Part shown: one piece after another, positions 18,584 to 27,427 of the stretch
Layout: every line of letters starts with the position of its first letter
Position numbering within the stretch: the stretch's first letter is position 1
NCBI RefSeq assembly: GCF_004354555.1
Contig: NZ_PUFH01000004.1
Coordinates: forward strand, 62,001-126,000
DNA: 64,000 nucleotides
From: Leuconostoc citreum
GTDB lineage: Bacteria; Bacillota; Bacilli; Lactobacillales; Lactobacillaceae
Direction of reading: 5' to 3'
Made by a program: the position numbers and the translations under genes
Notes under the pieces: model-generated
What the model saw: the letters and a program-made list of their open reading frames with translations, nothing else
Database searches by the model: none
Told to the model about the DNA's origin: nothing

Positions 18584-19219
18584 ATGATTATCGTTAAATC
18601 GATTAATAACATGTCAGAAAATAACGAAACCCCCATTACAAACACAGATGATATCGAAAAGTCTTGGTTTGTCGTTCATACATACTCAGGGTATGAGCAT
18701 AAAGTAAAAGCAAACTTAGAGTCGCGAACACAGACAATGGGTATGAGTCAACAAATCTTTCGGATTTTGGTACCAGAACAAGAAGTAACAACAATCCAAG
18801 ATGGGGAAGCTAAGACTTCAGTTGAAAATGACTTCCCAGGCTATGTTTTGGTTGAAATGGCAACGCCACAAGACTACAATATGACCGATGAAGCTTGGTA
18901 CGTTGTCCGTAACACACCAGGCGTTACAGGATTTTTGGGTTCGCACGGTGCGGGTTCCAAGCCAAATTCACTGTTGCCAGAAGAAGTTGATTTGCTGATG
19001 AAGCGTATGGGTATGGTAACACGCGAAGTGGTCGATCTTGATGTCGAAGTTGGTCAAGTTGTCAAAATTATTGCTGGACCTTTTTCAGGTATGGAAGGAA
19101 CAGTTACTGCTATTGATTCAGAAAAGCAAACTTTGGAAGCCACAGTTGAAGTCTTTGGTCGTGAAACACCGACAGAACTTGACTTTGCTGATGTCGATAC
19201 CGTTTTAGATGAAGCTTAA
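18584..19219 (+). CDS. nusG: transcription termination/antitermination factor NusG
   Basis: About 200-211 residues: N-terminal NGN domain (KSWFVVHTYSGYEHKVKANLE; VRNTPGVTGFLG) and C-terminal KOW domain (VVKIIAGPFSGMEGTV near residue 150). It binds RNA polymerase and couples to the ribosome. The start is not certain: ATG 18584 has AAGGA 12 bp upstream, while ATG 18611 has no ribosome site. I keep 18584. Confidence 0.96.
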   Translation: MIIVKSINNMSENNETPITNTDDIEKSWFVVHTYSGYEHKVKANLESRTQTMGMSQQIFRILVPEQEVTTIQDGEAKTSVENDFPGYVLVEMATPQDYNMTDEAWYVVRNTPGVTGFLGSHGAGSKPNSLLPEEVDLLMKRMGMVTREVVDLDVEVGQVVKIIAGPFSGMEGTVTAIDSEKQTLEATVEVFGRETPTELDFADVDTVLDEA

Positions 19220-19249
19220 AAAAACTATTGCTAAGATAGTTTTTTTTTT
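19220..19249 (+). terminator. terminator of nusG
   Basis: AAAAACTAT pairs with ATAGTTTTT around a 7-base loop, followed by a T-run. The downstream arm lies inside the spacer of the rplK promoter. Confidence 0.85.
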
Positions 19250-19256
19250 GTATAAT
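19228..19256 (+). promoter_or_regulatory. promoter of rplKA
   Basis: TTGCTA at 19228-19233 and perfect TATAAT at 19251-19256, spacing 17 bp. The promoter is embedded in the nusG terminator. Confidence 0.75.
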
Positions 19257-19259
19257 AGA

Positions 19260-19330
19260 TGAGTATGTCATCGACATACGTGGGAGCAGCACTTAAGCTG
19301 CGTCTACCACAACACGAGGAGGAAAAAATC
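19260..19330 (+). promoter_or_regulatory. structured 5' leader of the rplK-rplA mRNA
   Basis: Two hairpins can form: TATGTC-ATC-GACATA, then a longer one with GTGG...GCAGC-ACTTAA-GCTGC...CCAC. The L11 operon leader is the classical site of L1 autoregulation, so this is the candidate site. The match to a 23S L1-binding fold was not tested. Confidence 0.5.
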
Positions 19331-19795
19331 GTGGCTAAAAAAGTTACAACAGTAGTTAAACTACAAATTGCGGCTGCTAAAGCAACACCAGCACCACCAG
19401 TTGGTCCAGCTTTGGGACAAGCCGGTATTAACATCGCGCAATTCACTAAAGAATTTAACGCGCGTACAGCAGACCAAGCAGGTTCAATCATTCCGGTGGA
19501 AATCTCTGTTTTCGATGATCGTTCATTCGAATTCGTTACAAAGACACCACCTGCTGCTGATCAATTGCGTAAGCTTATTGGTAAGGGTTCAGGTGAACCT
19601 AACACTAAAAAAGCTGGAAACGTTACTTTGGATCAAATTCGTGCAATTGCTGAAAATAAGATGGCAGATTTGAATGCCAACGATATTACAGCAGCTATGC
19701 GTATGATCGAAGGTACAGCACGTTCAATGGGTGTTACTGTTGATGGTGTTGACTTGACTGTTGAAGGAACAGCAATCAAGGAGGACGCAGAATAA
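19331..19795 (+). CDS. rplK: 50S ribosomal protein L11
   Basis: Starts at GTG 19331 behind GAGGAGG; an upstream ATG at 19259 would lie in the structured leader and is rejected. The protein has the L11 N-terminus ([21 protein letters not shown]) and the RNA-binding C-terminal domain ending GTARSMGV. At 154 residues it is about 13 longer than usual (about 141), because an acidic tail [17 protein letters not shown] replaces the normal short end. It overlaps rplA by one base. Confidence 0.97.
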   Translation: MAKKVTTVVKLQIAAAKATPAPPVGPALGQAGINIAQFTKEFNARTADQAGSIIPVEISVFDDRSFEFVTKTPPAADQLRKLIGKGSGEPNTKKAGNVTLDQIRAIAENKMADLNANDITAAMRMIEGTARSMGVTVDGVDLTVEGTAIKEDAE

Positions 19796-20487
19796 TGACT
19801 CAAAAGCATGGTAAAAAATATACTGCAGCATTGGCAAAGGTAGAAGCTGAAAAGAATTATGCCTTGAACGATGCTGTTGCATTGGTTAAAGAAATTGACT
19901 ACGCTAACTTTGATGCTTCAGTTGAAGTTGCATTTAAGTTGAATGTTGATACACGTCAAGCTGACCAACAATTGCGTGGCGCAGTTGTTTTGCCAAACGG
20001 TACTGGTAAAGATAAGAAAGTTATCGTATTTGCACAAGGTGACAAGGCCAAGGAAGCTGAAGCTGCCGGCGCTGATGTTGTTGGTGCTGCTGACTTAGTT
20101 GCCCAAATTCAAGGTGGCTGGATGGACTTTGATACAGCCATTGCCACACCTGATATGATGGCACAAGTTGGTCGCGTTGCTCGTATCTTGGGACCTAAGG
20201 GTATGATGCCTAACCCTAAGACTGGCACAGTAACAATGGATGTTGCTAAGGCTGTTTCAGATGCTAAGGGCGGACAAGTGACATACCGTACAGATCGTGA
20301 CGGAAACGTTGCTGTACCTGTGGGTCGTGTATCATTTGAAGAAGGTAAGTTAGCTGAAAATATTAAGACAATTGCTGATACAGTGTTAAAAGCACGTCCA
20401 GCAGCTGTTAAAGGCACTTACGTACAACACGTATCTATTGCTTCAACATTTGGCCCAGCCGTTGCATTAGATCTTAATACATTATAA
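19795..20487 (+). CDS. rplA: 50S ribosomal protein L1
   Basis: 230 residues of usual length, forming the L1 stalk. The signature region [18 protein letters not shown] and the terminal [15 protein letters not shown] are present. AAGGAGG in the end of rplK serves as ribosome site, and the start overlaps the rplK stop (TAATG). L1 is the expected repressor of this operon. Confidence 0.98.
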   Translation: MTQKHGKKYTAALAKVEAEKNYALNDAVALVKEIDYANFDASVEVAFKLNVDTRQADQQLRGAVVLPNGTGKDKKVIVFAQGDKAKEAEAAGADVVGAADLVAQIQGGWMDFDTAIATPDMMAQVGRVARILGPKGMMPNPKTGTVTMDVAKAVSDAKGGQVTYRTDRDGNVAVPVGRVSFEEGKLAENIKTIADTVLKARPAAVKGTYVQHVSIASTFGPAVALDLNTL

Positions 20488-20491
20488 TTAT

Positions 20492-20520
20492 TTGACGATA
20501 TCAATTTCATTTGGTATACT
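20492..20520 (+). promoter_or_regulatory. strong promoter of rplJL
   Basis: TTGACG (20492-20497), 17 bp, then TATACT (20515-20520) preceded by TGG, so it also has an extended -10. Confidence 0.85.
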
Positions 20521-20636
20521 CATTGAGTGAATTAAATCATTTTGCCTAAGACTCAGGTGGTATTTATACCTTAATATCCTGCCGAGGAAGTTTAAAAACT
20601 TTTCCCGTGTGTCTTTTAGCGCACGGGATTTCTTTT
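20521..20636 (+). ncRNA. L10 leader with intrinsic terminator
   Basis: The untranslated region of about 140 nt ahead of rplJ has the layout of the Firmicute ribosomal protein L10 leader: a conserved multi-helix part (ACTCAGGTGG...CCTGCCGAGG) and an 8-bp hairpin CCCGTGTG/CGCACGGG (20604-20627) followed by a T-rich run. L10(L12) binding the first part is known to regulate this operon in related bacteria. Confidence 0.8.
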
Positions 20637-20669
20637 GCAAAATAATACTAAGGAAGGAGAAGTTATAAC

Positions 20670-21200
20670 ATGAGTGAAAAAACTATTGCGATTAAAGCGC
20701 AAAAAGTTGAAGAAATCGCTGATCAATTCAAGAATGCTGCTTCAGCAGTTGTTGTTGATGCTCGTGGATTGACAGTTGCGCAATCTACAGAATTACGTCA
20801 TCAGTTGCGTGAAGAAGGTATTGTTCTTGAAGTTATCAAAAACAAGATTTTGACACGTGCTGCTGAAAAAGCTGGTTTTGCTGAATTGAACGACATTTTT
20901 GCCGGTCCTTCAGCCGTGGCCTTCTCAAATGATGATGCAGTTGCACCATCACGTATTTTGAAGAAGTTTGCTGACGCCAACGAAAAGTTGGAAATCAAGG
21001 GTGGTGTTGTTGACGGCACTATTGCTAACATCGAAGACATCAACAAGTATGCATCTTTGCCATCACGCGAAGGTTTGCTTGGTCAATTGATGGCCGAATT
21101 CCAATTCTCAATTCGTTCATTTGCATATGCTGTTAAGGCTGTGCAAGACAAATTAGAAGAGGGCGGCGAAGCTGCTGAAGAAGCACCTGCAGCCGAATAA
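20670..21200 (+). CDS. rplJ: 50S ribosomal protein L10
   Basis: 176 residues: N-terminal rRNA-binding domain (VVDARGLTVAQSTELRHQLR) and a C-terminal helix that holds L7/L12 dimers, ending in an acidic Glu/Ala-rich tail. AAGGAGAAG precedes the ATG. It follows the L10 leader and is co-transcribed with rplL. Confidence 0.98.
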   Translation: MSEKTIAIKAQKVEEIADQFKNAASAVVVDARGLTVAQSTELRHQLREEGIVLEVIKNKILTRAAEKAGFAELNDIFAGPSAVAFSNDDAVAPSRILKKFADANEKLEIKGGVVDGTIANIEDINKYASLPSREGLLGQLMAEFQFSIRSFAYAVKAVQDKLEEGGEAAEEAPAAE

Positions 21201-21274
21201 GTATTTTTGGTTGGACAACCAATCAATGACACAGTATTAATAAAAATTAAACATATAAATTGGAGGATTTAATC

Positions 21275-21640
21275 ATGGCTTTTGATAAAGACGCGATTAT
21301 CGCATCATTGAAGGATGCAACAATCTTGGATTTGGCTGACTTGGTTTCAGCAATCGAAGAAGAATTTAACGTTTCAGCAGCAGCTCCTGTAGCAGCAGCT
21401 GGTGGTGCTGACGGTGCAGCCGCAGCTAAGACAGACTTCGACGTAGAATTGACTTCAGCAGGTACTGCTAAAGTTAAGGTTATCAAGGCAGTTCGTGAAG
21501 CAACTGGTCTTGGTTTGAAGGAAGCTAAGGACTTAGTTGACAACGCACCTTCAATCGTTAAGGAAGGTCTTGACGAAGCAGCAGCCAACGATTTGAAGGC
21601 AGCTTTGGAAGAAACTGGCGCATCAGTTACTTTGAAGTAA
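21275..21640 (+). CDS. rplL: 50S ribosomal protein L7/L12
   Basis: 121 residues: N-terminal dimer domain, an Ala-rich hinge ([19 protein letters not shown]) and the C-terminal factor-binding domain with [27 protein letters not shown] lies 8 bp ahead of ATG 21275; the in-frame ATG at 21260 would contain that site and is rejected. Confidence 0.98.
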   Translation: MAFDKDAIIASLKDATILDLADLVSAIEEEFNVSAAAPVAAAGGADGAAAAKTDFDVELTSAGTAKVKVIKAVREATGLGLKEAKDLVDNAPSIVKEGLDEAAANDLKAALEETGASVTLK

Positions 21641-21720
21641 TTTCAATTTTTAAAATTTACGGATTTGTATTGTGTTGGATGATAAACTATGTTATCTTAC
21701 AACTAAACAACCGTTATATT

Positions 21721-21750
21721 AAAAGGGGTGCTTCGGTACTTCTTTTTTTG
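21721..21750 (+). terminator. terminator of rplJL
   Basis: AAGGGGTGC-TTCG-GTACTTCTT, a stem with several G-T pairs and a stable TTCG loop, then seven T. Confidence 0.75.
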
Positions 21751-21775
21751 TACATAATATTTAAAGGGGTACACT

Positions 21776-22417
21776 ATGCCAACTAAATCGGGAAAAACTG
21801 CAAATGAAATGTACTTTACTGCTAATCCAAATTCCGAACACCATTATCAAAATTTTGAATTCGAATTGTTAAACCACAAGCTACATTTCACGACAGATAG
21901 CGGTGTTTTTTCAAAATCTACAGTTGATTTTGGTACGCGCACCATGCTTGAGGCCCTTGAAACGGTCATTATTAATGATGGCAAAATATTAGATTTAGGC
22001 ACAGGTTATGGCCCAGTTGGCATTGCTATTGCAAAAGCAATGTCGCGGCAGGTTGATATGGTAGATGTGAACGAACGCGCTTTAGAACTTGCGCAACAAA
22101 ATGCGCAGAAAAATGGTGTGACGCAATTAACGCGAATTTTTCAGTCTAATATTTATGACAAAATTACGGATAAGTATGCACTGGTTTTGACAAATCCGCC
22201 AATTAGAGCAGGAAAAGCCGTGGTGACAGTCATGTTGCAAGATGCGATAAAGCACCTTCAGCCAGGTGGCAAGCTAATTGCTGTATTACAAAAAAAACAA
22301 GGGGCACCATCAGCGCAAAAAAATATGATGACCATATTTGGTAATGCTCGTATTATTGCTAAGAATAAAGGTTATTATATTTTGGAGAGCACTTATGATT
22401 CAAATACCAACATTTAG
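21776..22417 (+). CDS. class I SAM-dependent methyltransferase, RsmC-like
   Basis: 213 residues. Motif I LDLGTGYGPVGIAIA is near residue 65 and motif IV LTNPPIRAGK near residue 140, the NPP type seen in 16S rRNA guanine-N2 methyltransferases (RsmC/YbxB). The conserved N-terminal YFTANPNSEHH is also typical. AAAGGGG precedes the ATG. It overlaps tadA by 23 bp. rRNA as substrate is inferred from the family. Confidence 0.88.
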   Translation: MPTKSGKTANEMYFTANPNSEHHYQNFEFELLNHKLHFTTDSGVFSKSTVDFGTRTMLEALETVIINDGKILDLGTGYGPVGIAIAKAMSRQVDMVDVNERALELAQQNAQKNGVTQLTRIFQSNIYDKITDKYALVLTNPPIRAGKAVVTVMLQDAIKHLQPGGKLIAVLQKKQGAPSAQKNMMTIFGNARIIAKNKGYYILESTYDSNTNI

Positions 22418-22904
22418 TGATGAACAAATTGATTATTTCATGCAAGTGGCGTTAAACGAAGCAAGCATTGCTTTTAATGAGGGTGAAGTGCCGATTGGCG
22501 CGGTAATTGTTAAAGATAATCAAATTATTGCCAAAGCGCATAATCATCGAGAGGCAGAACAATTAGCAACAGCACACGCTGAACTGATGGCAATCGAAAA
22601 GGCTAATCTCAAATTAAAATCATGGCGGCTAGAAAATACAGCCTTGTTTGTGACGCTTGAACCATGCGTGATGTGCGCGGGGGCAATTATTAACTCGCGT
22701 ATTCCTGCTGTGTATTATGGGGCAGATGATGTTAAGGGTGGCGCAACGCGATCACTTTATCGCTTATTAGAGGATGCTCGTTTAAATCATCGAGTGGTTG
22801 TACATCATGGGATAAGAAGTGAGGCTTGTGGGCAATTACTTAAACAGTTTTTTGCACAAATTCGGCTGAAACGTCAAGAAAAAAAGGTTTTACCAAACAA
22901 ATAA
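22395..22904 (+). CDS. tadA: tRNA-specific adenosine deaminase
   Basis: Makes inosine at tRNA-Arg position 34 (ACG anticodon). The zinc-deaminase motifs HAELMAIE and PCVMCAGA are complete. ATG 22395 with GGAGA 7 bp upstream is chosen over an upstream in-frame start inside the methyltransferase gene. 169 residues, normal size. Translation is probably coupled to the upstream gene. Confidence 0.96.
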   Translation: MIQIPTFSDEQIDYFMQVALNEASIAFNEGEVPIGAVIVKDNQIIAKAHNHREAEQLATAHAELMAIEKANLKLKSWRLENTALFVTLEPCVMCAGAIINSRIPAVYYGADDVKGGATRSLYRLLEDARLNHRVVVHHGIRSEACGQLLKQFFAQIRLKRQEKKVLPNK

Positions 22905-22968
22905 TACACGAAATTAAAAATTCGTACTATAATAGACCTAGACTGATTAATAAAGAGGCAAAAAATAC

Positions 22969-23487
22969 ATGCATAACCCTAATGCTTGGCGCCAAGACCA
23001 AGATTATCTTAATATTGTTGATGATTTATTACAACATGACGAAGTACAGCAGCTCGCACAATACACGCAACATCATTTTTCTAACCGCTTACGGCACTCC
23101 ATTTCAGTGTCGTACCAATCATATACTATTGCTAAGAAAATCGGTGCAGATGCTGAGGCAACAGCCAGAGCCGGACTTCTACATGATATGTTCTACTATG
23201 ATTGGCGCGTGACAAAGTTTGAAGAGGGGTCACATGCGTATGTTCATCCCCGAATTGCTTTACAAAACGCACGCAAGATAACACACATTAGTGATAAAGA
23301 AGCTGATATTATTGTGAAACACATGTTTGGCGCAACAATTGCCTTGCCAAAATATCGTGAAAGCTGGATTGTATCGATCGTTGATGATTTTGCGGCTGTC
23401 AATGAATATCTTATTCCAAAAGCGTATCTAACTTATTTTAAATGGCATACAAAGTGGCTCAAGAAAGTTTCTGAAGTGTTTGCTTAA
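22969..23487 (+). CDS. HD-domain phosphohydrolase
   Basis: 172 residues with an HD core: RLRHSISVS (first His), GLLHDMFYYDW (His-Asp), a His in KHMFG and IVSIVDDFAAV near the end. Substrate unknown. TATAAT at 22928-22933 is a plausible promoter and AAAGAGG a ribosome site. The SRP RNA promoter lies across its 3' end. Similar small HD proteins next to the SRP RNA gene occur in other lactic acid bacteria, but I cannot verify that here. Confidence 0.85.
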   Translation: MHNPNAWRQDQDYLNIVDDLLQHDEVQQLAQYTQHHFSNRLRHSISVSYQSYTIAKKIGADAEATARAGLLHDMFYYDWRVTKFEEGSHAYVHPRIALQNARKITHISDKEADIIVKHMFGATIALPKYRESWIVSIVDDFAAVNEYLIPKAYLTYFKWHTKWLKKVSEVFA

Positions 23488-23513
23488 AATAGAGAAATTA
23501 GATATAATAATAA

Positions 23514-23605
23514 AGCAGGCAAATGTCGGCTCTCGAACCGGGTCAGGACAGGAATGTAGCAGCCCTAAGGTTGTTCGATGTTGTGCTTGTGTACATATTT
23601 GGCCG
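23514..23605 (+). ncRNA. ffs: small SRP RNA (4.5S type)
   Basis: Contains the SRP domain IV core GGTCAGGACAGGAATGTA and GCAGCCCTAAG at about 23545-23575, with closing strands GGCAAATGT and ACATATTTGGCC at the two ends. No Alu domain, so the short form typical of lactic acid bacteria. A TATAAT (23503-23508) with TTGCTT 17 bp upstream lies in the end of the HD gene. Ends are estimated to within about 5 nt. Confidence 0.93.
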
Positions 23606-23622
23606 CTTAGCGGTCTTTTTTT
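23601..23622 (+). terminator. terminator of SRP RNA
   Basis: GGCCGC-TTA-GCGGTC hairpin followed by seven T, directly at the end of the SRP RNA. Confidence 0.9.
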
Positions 23623-23697
23623 GTCAGTTGAGTTATCGTAAGATAAAATAGGCAAGCAAAAATTGTAAATACAATTCAGGTGCAGGAGGAGAAAACA

Positions 23698-25491
23698 TTG
23701 GCGTATCAAGCATTATATCGTGTATATCGGCCGCGAACATTTGAAGACATGATTGGGCAAGAAGTCGTTACACAGACTTTGAAAAATGCTATTGAGACTC
23801 ATCAAACAGGTCACGCTTACTTGTTTTCAGGACCAAGAGGCACTGGGAAAACTTCTGCTGCCAAAATTTTTGCTCGTGAAGTGAATGGGATTGCCCCCGA
23901 AACTGATGATTCACAAATACCAGATATTGTTGAATTTGACGCGGCTTCCAACAGTCGTGTCGAAGATATGCGCGATATTTTATCGAATGTTGATTATGCA
24001 CCGATTGAAGCTGAATTCAAAGTTTATATTATTGATGAAGTGCATATGCTATCAAATAGTGCTTTCAATGCGCTACTTAAGACGTTGGAAGAGCCACCAG
24101 CAAATGTGAAATTCATTTTAGCAACGACTGAACCACAAAAAGTCCCAGTTACTATTTTGTCACGGACACAGCGATTTGAATTTAAACGTATTGATGGTCA
24201 AGCGATAGCAGCTCATTTAGCTGATGTTCTAAAGCAACAGCATATTGATTTTGACCAAGATGCTTTGCGTATCATTGCCAATGTGGCTGAAGGCGGCATG
24301 CGTGATGCTTTGTCTATTTTGGACCAAGTAATTGCTTTTGGCACTGACACTGTGACAGTTGATAATGCCTTACAGGTTACTGGGTCAACCACCACAACAC
24401 AATTAATGCAGTATCTCACAGCAGTAACAAATAGCCAAACACCAGAAGCACTGAAATTGTTACATGATATACTAGTTGCCGGCAAAGATGCACAACGTTT
24501 TGTTAGTGATATTATCGGTCTATTAAGAGATATCATGCTGGCTAATATTGCACCGGAACTCATCAAATCAACCGCACCTTTAAATGACTTACGCACATTA
24601 GCACAACAATTAACGTCGCAACAAATTCAAGCCATGATGGGCGAACTAGATGATATTCAAAAGCAGTTGCTGCAGACAATGCAGAGTGATGTGTACCTCG
24701 AATTGTTAACTGTTAAACTAGGGATGATGACACAAGGGGATCAATCGCATACTGAATCGGCTCAACATGCAACGCGCAATACGTCGTCATTTGCATCGCC
24801 AGAATCCCTCAATGACCCAACAGTCACAACGCAACCTGTATCTTCAGATACACAACCAGATACAACTACGGTAGTTACGGAACCAACTCAAAATGAGGGT
24901 GTAAGTGCTCAAGAAAATTTGGAAACGACACATGATACTGTTAAGCCAATATCACAATCATCACAGTATGATGAGTCAGAAGCAGTGTCCCACAATAATA
25001 GCTTAGCGCGTACTGGCCAGTTAGCTGTTTTTGCTATTTTACAGGCGGCTAAGCGCGACACACTTAGCCGGTCAAAAAGTACTTGGGCAACGTTAATAAG
25101 CACTTTTAATGTTGCACATCAAGCTTTGTTGACAATAGCATCGCCAGTTGCAGCAAGTCAAGAAGGACTGGTCGTGGCTTTTGATTACCCAGCCCTACTA
25201 GATCAAGCGTTAAAAGATGTCGTCTTACAAGAAAAACTGATTGCGGCGTTGCGCGAGCAAAATTTGCCAACAGCTTTAGTGCTTATTTCAAAAGATGATT
25301 GGCAGCAGGAACGTGCAGAGTATGTTAAGCAGCTTAAAGCTGGGACAACACAGACAATTAGCTTATCTGATGTGCCATATGTCAGTCAGCAAGAAGTATT
25401 AACGACAGCGACAGATGCGGTGACAGCGCCAAAAGTTGTGACAGAAGCGCAAAAATTGTTTGGCAATGATATTGTGACAGTTGTTGACTAA
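23698..25491 (+). CDS. dnaX: DNA polymerase III subunits gamma/tau
   Basis: Clamp-loader ATPase. TTG 23698 preceded by AGGAGGAG gives AYQALYRVYRPRTF, the family's N-terminus; an upstream GTG is rejected. Walker A GPRGTGKTS, Walker B IIDEVHML and sensor TTEPQKVP are intact. The zinc module that normally lies between Walker A and DAASN, with four Cys, is absent: the segment there reads REVNGIAPETDDSQIPDIVE. Residues ~350-450 form a low-complexity linker and the rest is the tau-type domain. No A-run frameshift site was noticed. Confidence 0.96.
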   Translation: MAYQALYRVYRPRTFEDMIGQEVVTQTLKNAIETHQTGHAYLFSGPRGTGKTSAAKIFAREVNGIAPETDDSQIPDIVEFDAASNSRVEDMRDILSNVDYAPIEAEFKVYIIDEVHMLSNSAFNALLKTLEEPPANVKFILATTEPQKVPVTILSRTQRFEFKRIDGQAIAAHLADVLKQQHIDFDQDALRIIANVAEGGMRDALSILDQVIAFGTDTVTVDNALQVTGSTTTTQLMQYLTAVTNSQTPEALKLLHDILVAGKDAQRFVSDIIGLLRDIMLANIAPELIKSTAPLNDLRTLAQQLTSQQIQAMMGELDDIQKQLLQTMQSDVYLELLTVKLGMMTQGDQSHTESAQHATRNTSSFASPESLNDPTVTTQPVSSDTQPDTTTVVTEPTQNEGVSAQENLETTHDTVKPISQSSQYDESEAVSHNNSLARTGQLAVFAILQAAKRDTLSRSKSTWATLISTFNVAHQALLTIASPVAASQEGLVVAFDYPALLDQALKDVVLQEKLIAALREQNLPTALVLISKDDWQQERAEYVKQLKAGTTQTISLSDVPYVSQQEVLTTATDAVTAPKVVTEAQKLFGNDIVTVVD

Positions 25492-25537
25492 GAAATGAAA
25501 TGAAAGGATTGGCTGACAAATAAGCCTGGTCGTGTTT

Positions 25538-26143
25538 ATGGATTATCCAGAACCAATTGCAAAATTAATTAATAGTTATACCAAATTACCAGGTATTGGC
25601 CCAAAAACAGCAACTCGCTTAGCTTTCTATACATTAGGCATGCAGGAAGACGATGTTGTTGACTTTTCAAAGTCGCTTTTGTCGGCAAAAAAAGATCTCA
25701 CCTTCTGCCAAATATGTGGTAATATAACTGAAAATAGTGTCAATCCATGTGCCATCTGTCAAGATAAGTCGCGTGATCAATCAACGGTGTTTGTCGTTGA
25801 AAACTCACGAGATGTCATGGCTATGGAGAATACGCGAGATTATTACGGTCTTTATCATGTTTTAAATGGTGTGATTTCGCCTAGTGCAGGGACTGGACCA
25901 GAGGATATTAACTTGCCAAGCTTGATTCGTCGACTATCAGACCATCAAGAAATCAATGAAGTTATTGTTGGTACCAACGCTAATGCTGAAGGTGAGGCAA
26001 CAGCGATGTACTTGGCGAGACTGTTAAAGCCAGCAGGCATTAAAGTGACACGATTAGCGCATGGCTTAGCTGTTGGGTCTGATATTGATTACGCTGACCA
26101 ATTGACATTAATAAAGGCTGTACAAGGACGAACAGAACTATGA
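25538..26143 (+). CDS. recR: recombination protein RecR
   Basis: 201 residues: helix-hairpin-helix ([15 protein letters not shown]), a C4 zinc finger (CQIC and CAIC) and a Toprim domain ([30 protein letters not shown]). Works with RecF/RecO in gap repair. ATG 25538 matches the family start; a GTG two codons earlier is possible. No good ribosome site is visible. The usual ybaB/ebfC gene between dnaX and recR is missing: only 46 bp separate them. Confidence 0.96.
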   Translation: MDYPEPIAKLINSYTKLPGIGPKTATRLAFYTLGMQEDDVVDFSKSLLSAKKDLTFCQICGNITENSVNPCAICQDKSRDQSTVFVVENSRDVMAMENTRDYYGLYHVLNGVISPSAGTGPEDINLPSLIRRLSDHQEINEVIVGTNANAEGEATAMYLARLLKPAGIKVTRLAHGLAVGSDIDYADQLTLIKAVQGRTEL

Positions 26144-26400
26144 TATTTGGTAAGAAAAAGACAAATTTAAGACGTGAATATGATCAGGCATTAGTTTTTC
26201 AAATTGACAAAGCTAAAATAGATTGGGACACTGCAAAAAATTCAGAAGAAGCATTGCTTGATGGTCAGGTGAATGTTCGTCTCATTCAAGCACAAACGGC
26301 ATTAGCCAAAGCAAAATTTAATTATTTATATCGTGAGGCACGTCGGCGAAAAACAGTTGGTCATATGCAGACACATGTCTTAAAAACTGACCGCATATAG
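26140..26400 (+). CDS. yaaL: YaaL family protein (DUF2508)
   Basis: 86 residues, basic and helical, with the family features [13 protein letters not shown] at the start and [14 protein letters not shown] in the middle. It overlaps recR by 4 bp (ATGA). In Bacilli this gene regularly follows recR. Function unknown. Confidence 0.9.
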   Translation: MIFGKKKTNLRREYDQALVFQIDKAKIDWDTAKNSEEALLDGQVNVRLIQAQTALAKAKFNYLYREARRRKTVGHMQTHVLKTDRI

Positions 26401-26437
26401 TGTAGTAGCCGTTGCGTGCAATTACGTTGAGAAAACA

Positions 26438-27091
26438 TTGGGGATTATGACTAGACCATTATTTATCACATTTGAAGGGCCCGAAGGTGCTGGCAAAACG
26501 AGTGTATTGGAAGCACTAGTGTCTGAATTAAAACCAATACTTGGTGATCAACTTGTGACAACAAGAGAACCAGGGGGAAATCCTATTTCTGAAGCCATTC
26601 GTCAGATTTTACAACCAGAAGATGACAATGGGATGGATGATCGAACCGAGGCGTTGCTATATGCTGCTGCTAGACGGCAACACATCGTTGAAACTATTTT
26701 ACCGGCTTTGTCTGCAGGAAAGGTCCTAATTTCGGACCGCTACGTTGATAGCTCGTTAGCTTATCAAGGTGGTGGCCGCGACTTAGGGGTCGACAACATT
26801 TGGCAAATTAATCAATTTGCTATTGATGGTCTATTACCAGACCTCACAATCTATTTTGATGTACCTTCAGAGTTAGGCTTGAGTCGTGTGATGGCTAACC
26901 GTCAGGGCAAAATAGATCGCTTGGATAAAGAAAGTTTATCCTTTCATCAACGTGTTCGAACAACATACCTTGAGCTACAGCATGATTTTTCTGATAGAAT
27001 TAAAATAATTGATGCAACACAGCCGTTAACAGATGTCATATCAGATACGCGTGCGTTGCTACAAGAGGCATTGAATTCGCGAAAGGGGTAA
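26438..27091 (+). CDS. tmk: thymidylate kinase
   Basis: Phosphorylates dTMP to dTDP. P-loop FEGPEGAGKTS near residue 15, the DR motif SDRYVDSSLAYQGGGR in the middle, and a LID-like region NRQGKIDRLD. About 215 residues. Start codon is uncertain: TTG 26438 (with GAGA 5 bp upstream) or ATG 26447. It stands in the Firmicute order recR-yaaL-tmk-darA-holB. Confidence 0.96.
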   Translation: MGIMTRPLFITFEGPEGAGKTSVLEALVSELKPILGDQLVTTREPGGNPISEAIRQILQPEDDNGMDDRTEALLYAAARRQHIVETILPALSAGKVLISDRYVDSSLAYQGGGRDLGVDNIWQINQFAIDGLLPDLTIYFDVPSELGLSRVMANRQGKIDRLDKESLSFHQRVRTTYLELQHDFSDRIKIIDATQPLTDVISDTRALLQEALNSRKG

Positions 27092-27097
27092 TAATTT

Positions 27098-27427
27098 ATG
27101 AAATTAATTACAGCGATTGTTCAAGATAAAGACACAAATAGGTTGAGTAATGCATTTGTTAAGGCAAATATACGTGCGACACGTTTAACGACATCAGGTG
27201 GTTTCTTACGTTCTGGCAACACAACGTTTTTGATTGCGATTGATGATGATCGTGTACAAGATGTGTTAGATATTATTCAAAAAGTATCTCAGAAACGCAA
27301 GCAGTTTATGGTACCGCCAATTAATTTAGATGCAGGTGGTGACCACATGGGGGCCTATCCAATTGAAGTCGAAGTTGGTGGGGCAACAGTATACACACAG
27401 AGCATTGAGTCATTTCATCAGTTCTAA
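27098..27427 (+). CDS. darA: cyclic di-AMP receptor, PII-like (DarA/PstA)
   Basis: 109 residues with the YaaQ/DarA pattern: MKLITAIVQDKDTNRLSNAF, a TTSGGFLRSGNTTF turn and the extended B-loop before GAYPIEVEVGGATV. This family binds c-di-AMP as a trimer; the downstream target is unknown. It lies 6 bp behind tmk and overlaps holB by one base. Confidence 0.93.
   Translation: MKLITAIVQDKDTNRLSNAFVKANIRATRLTTSGGFLRSGNTTFLIAIDDDRVQDVLDIIQKVSQKRKQFMVPPINLDAGGDHMGAYPIEVEVGGATVYTQSIESFHQF

Noticed and set aside
19259-19330. Longer N-terminus for L11 from ATG 19259
   Set aside because: It would include the structured leader and the GAGGAGG site; family members begin at the GTG at 19331.
23428-23709. 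Minus-strand ORF of 93 codons
   Set aside because: Covers the SRP RNA and the end of the HD gene on the opposite strand; no coding features.
25070-25085. TCAAAAAGT as a programmed frameshift site in dnaX
   Set aside because: Only five A in a row and out of register with an A-AAA-AAG slippery heptamer.
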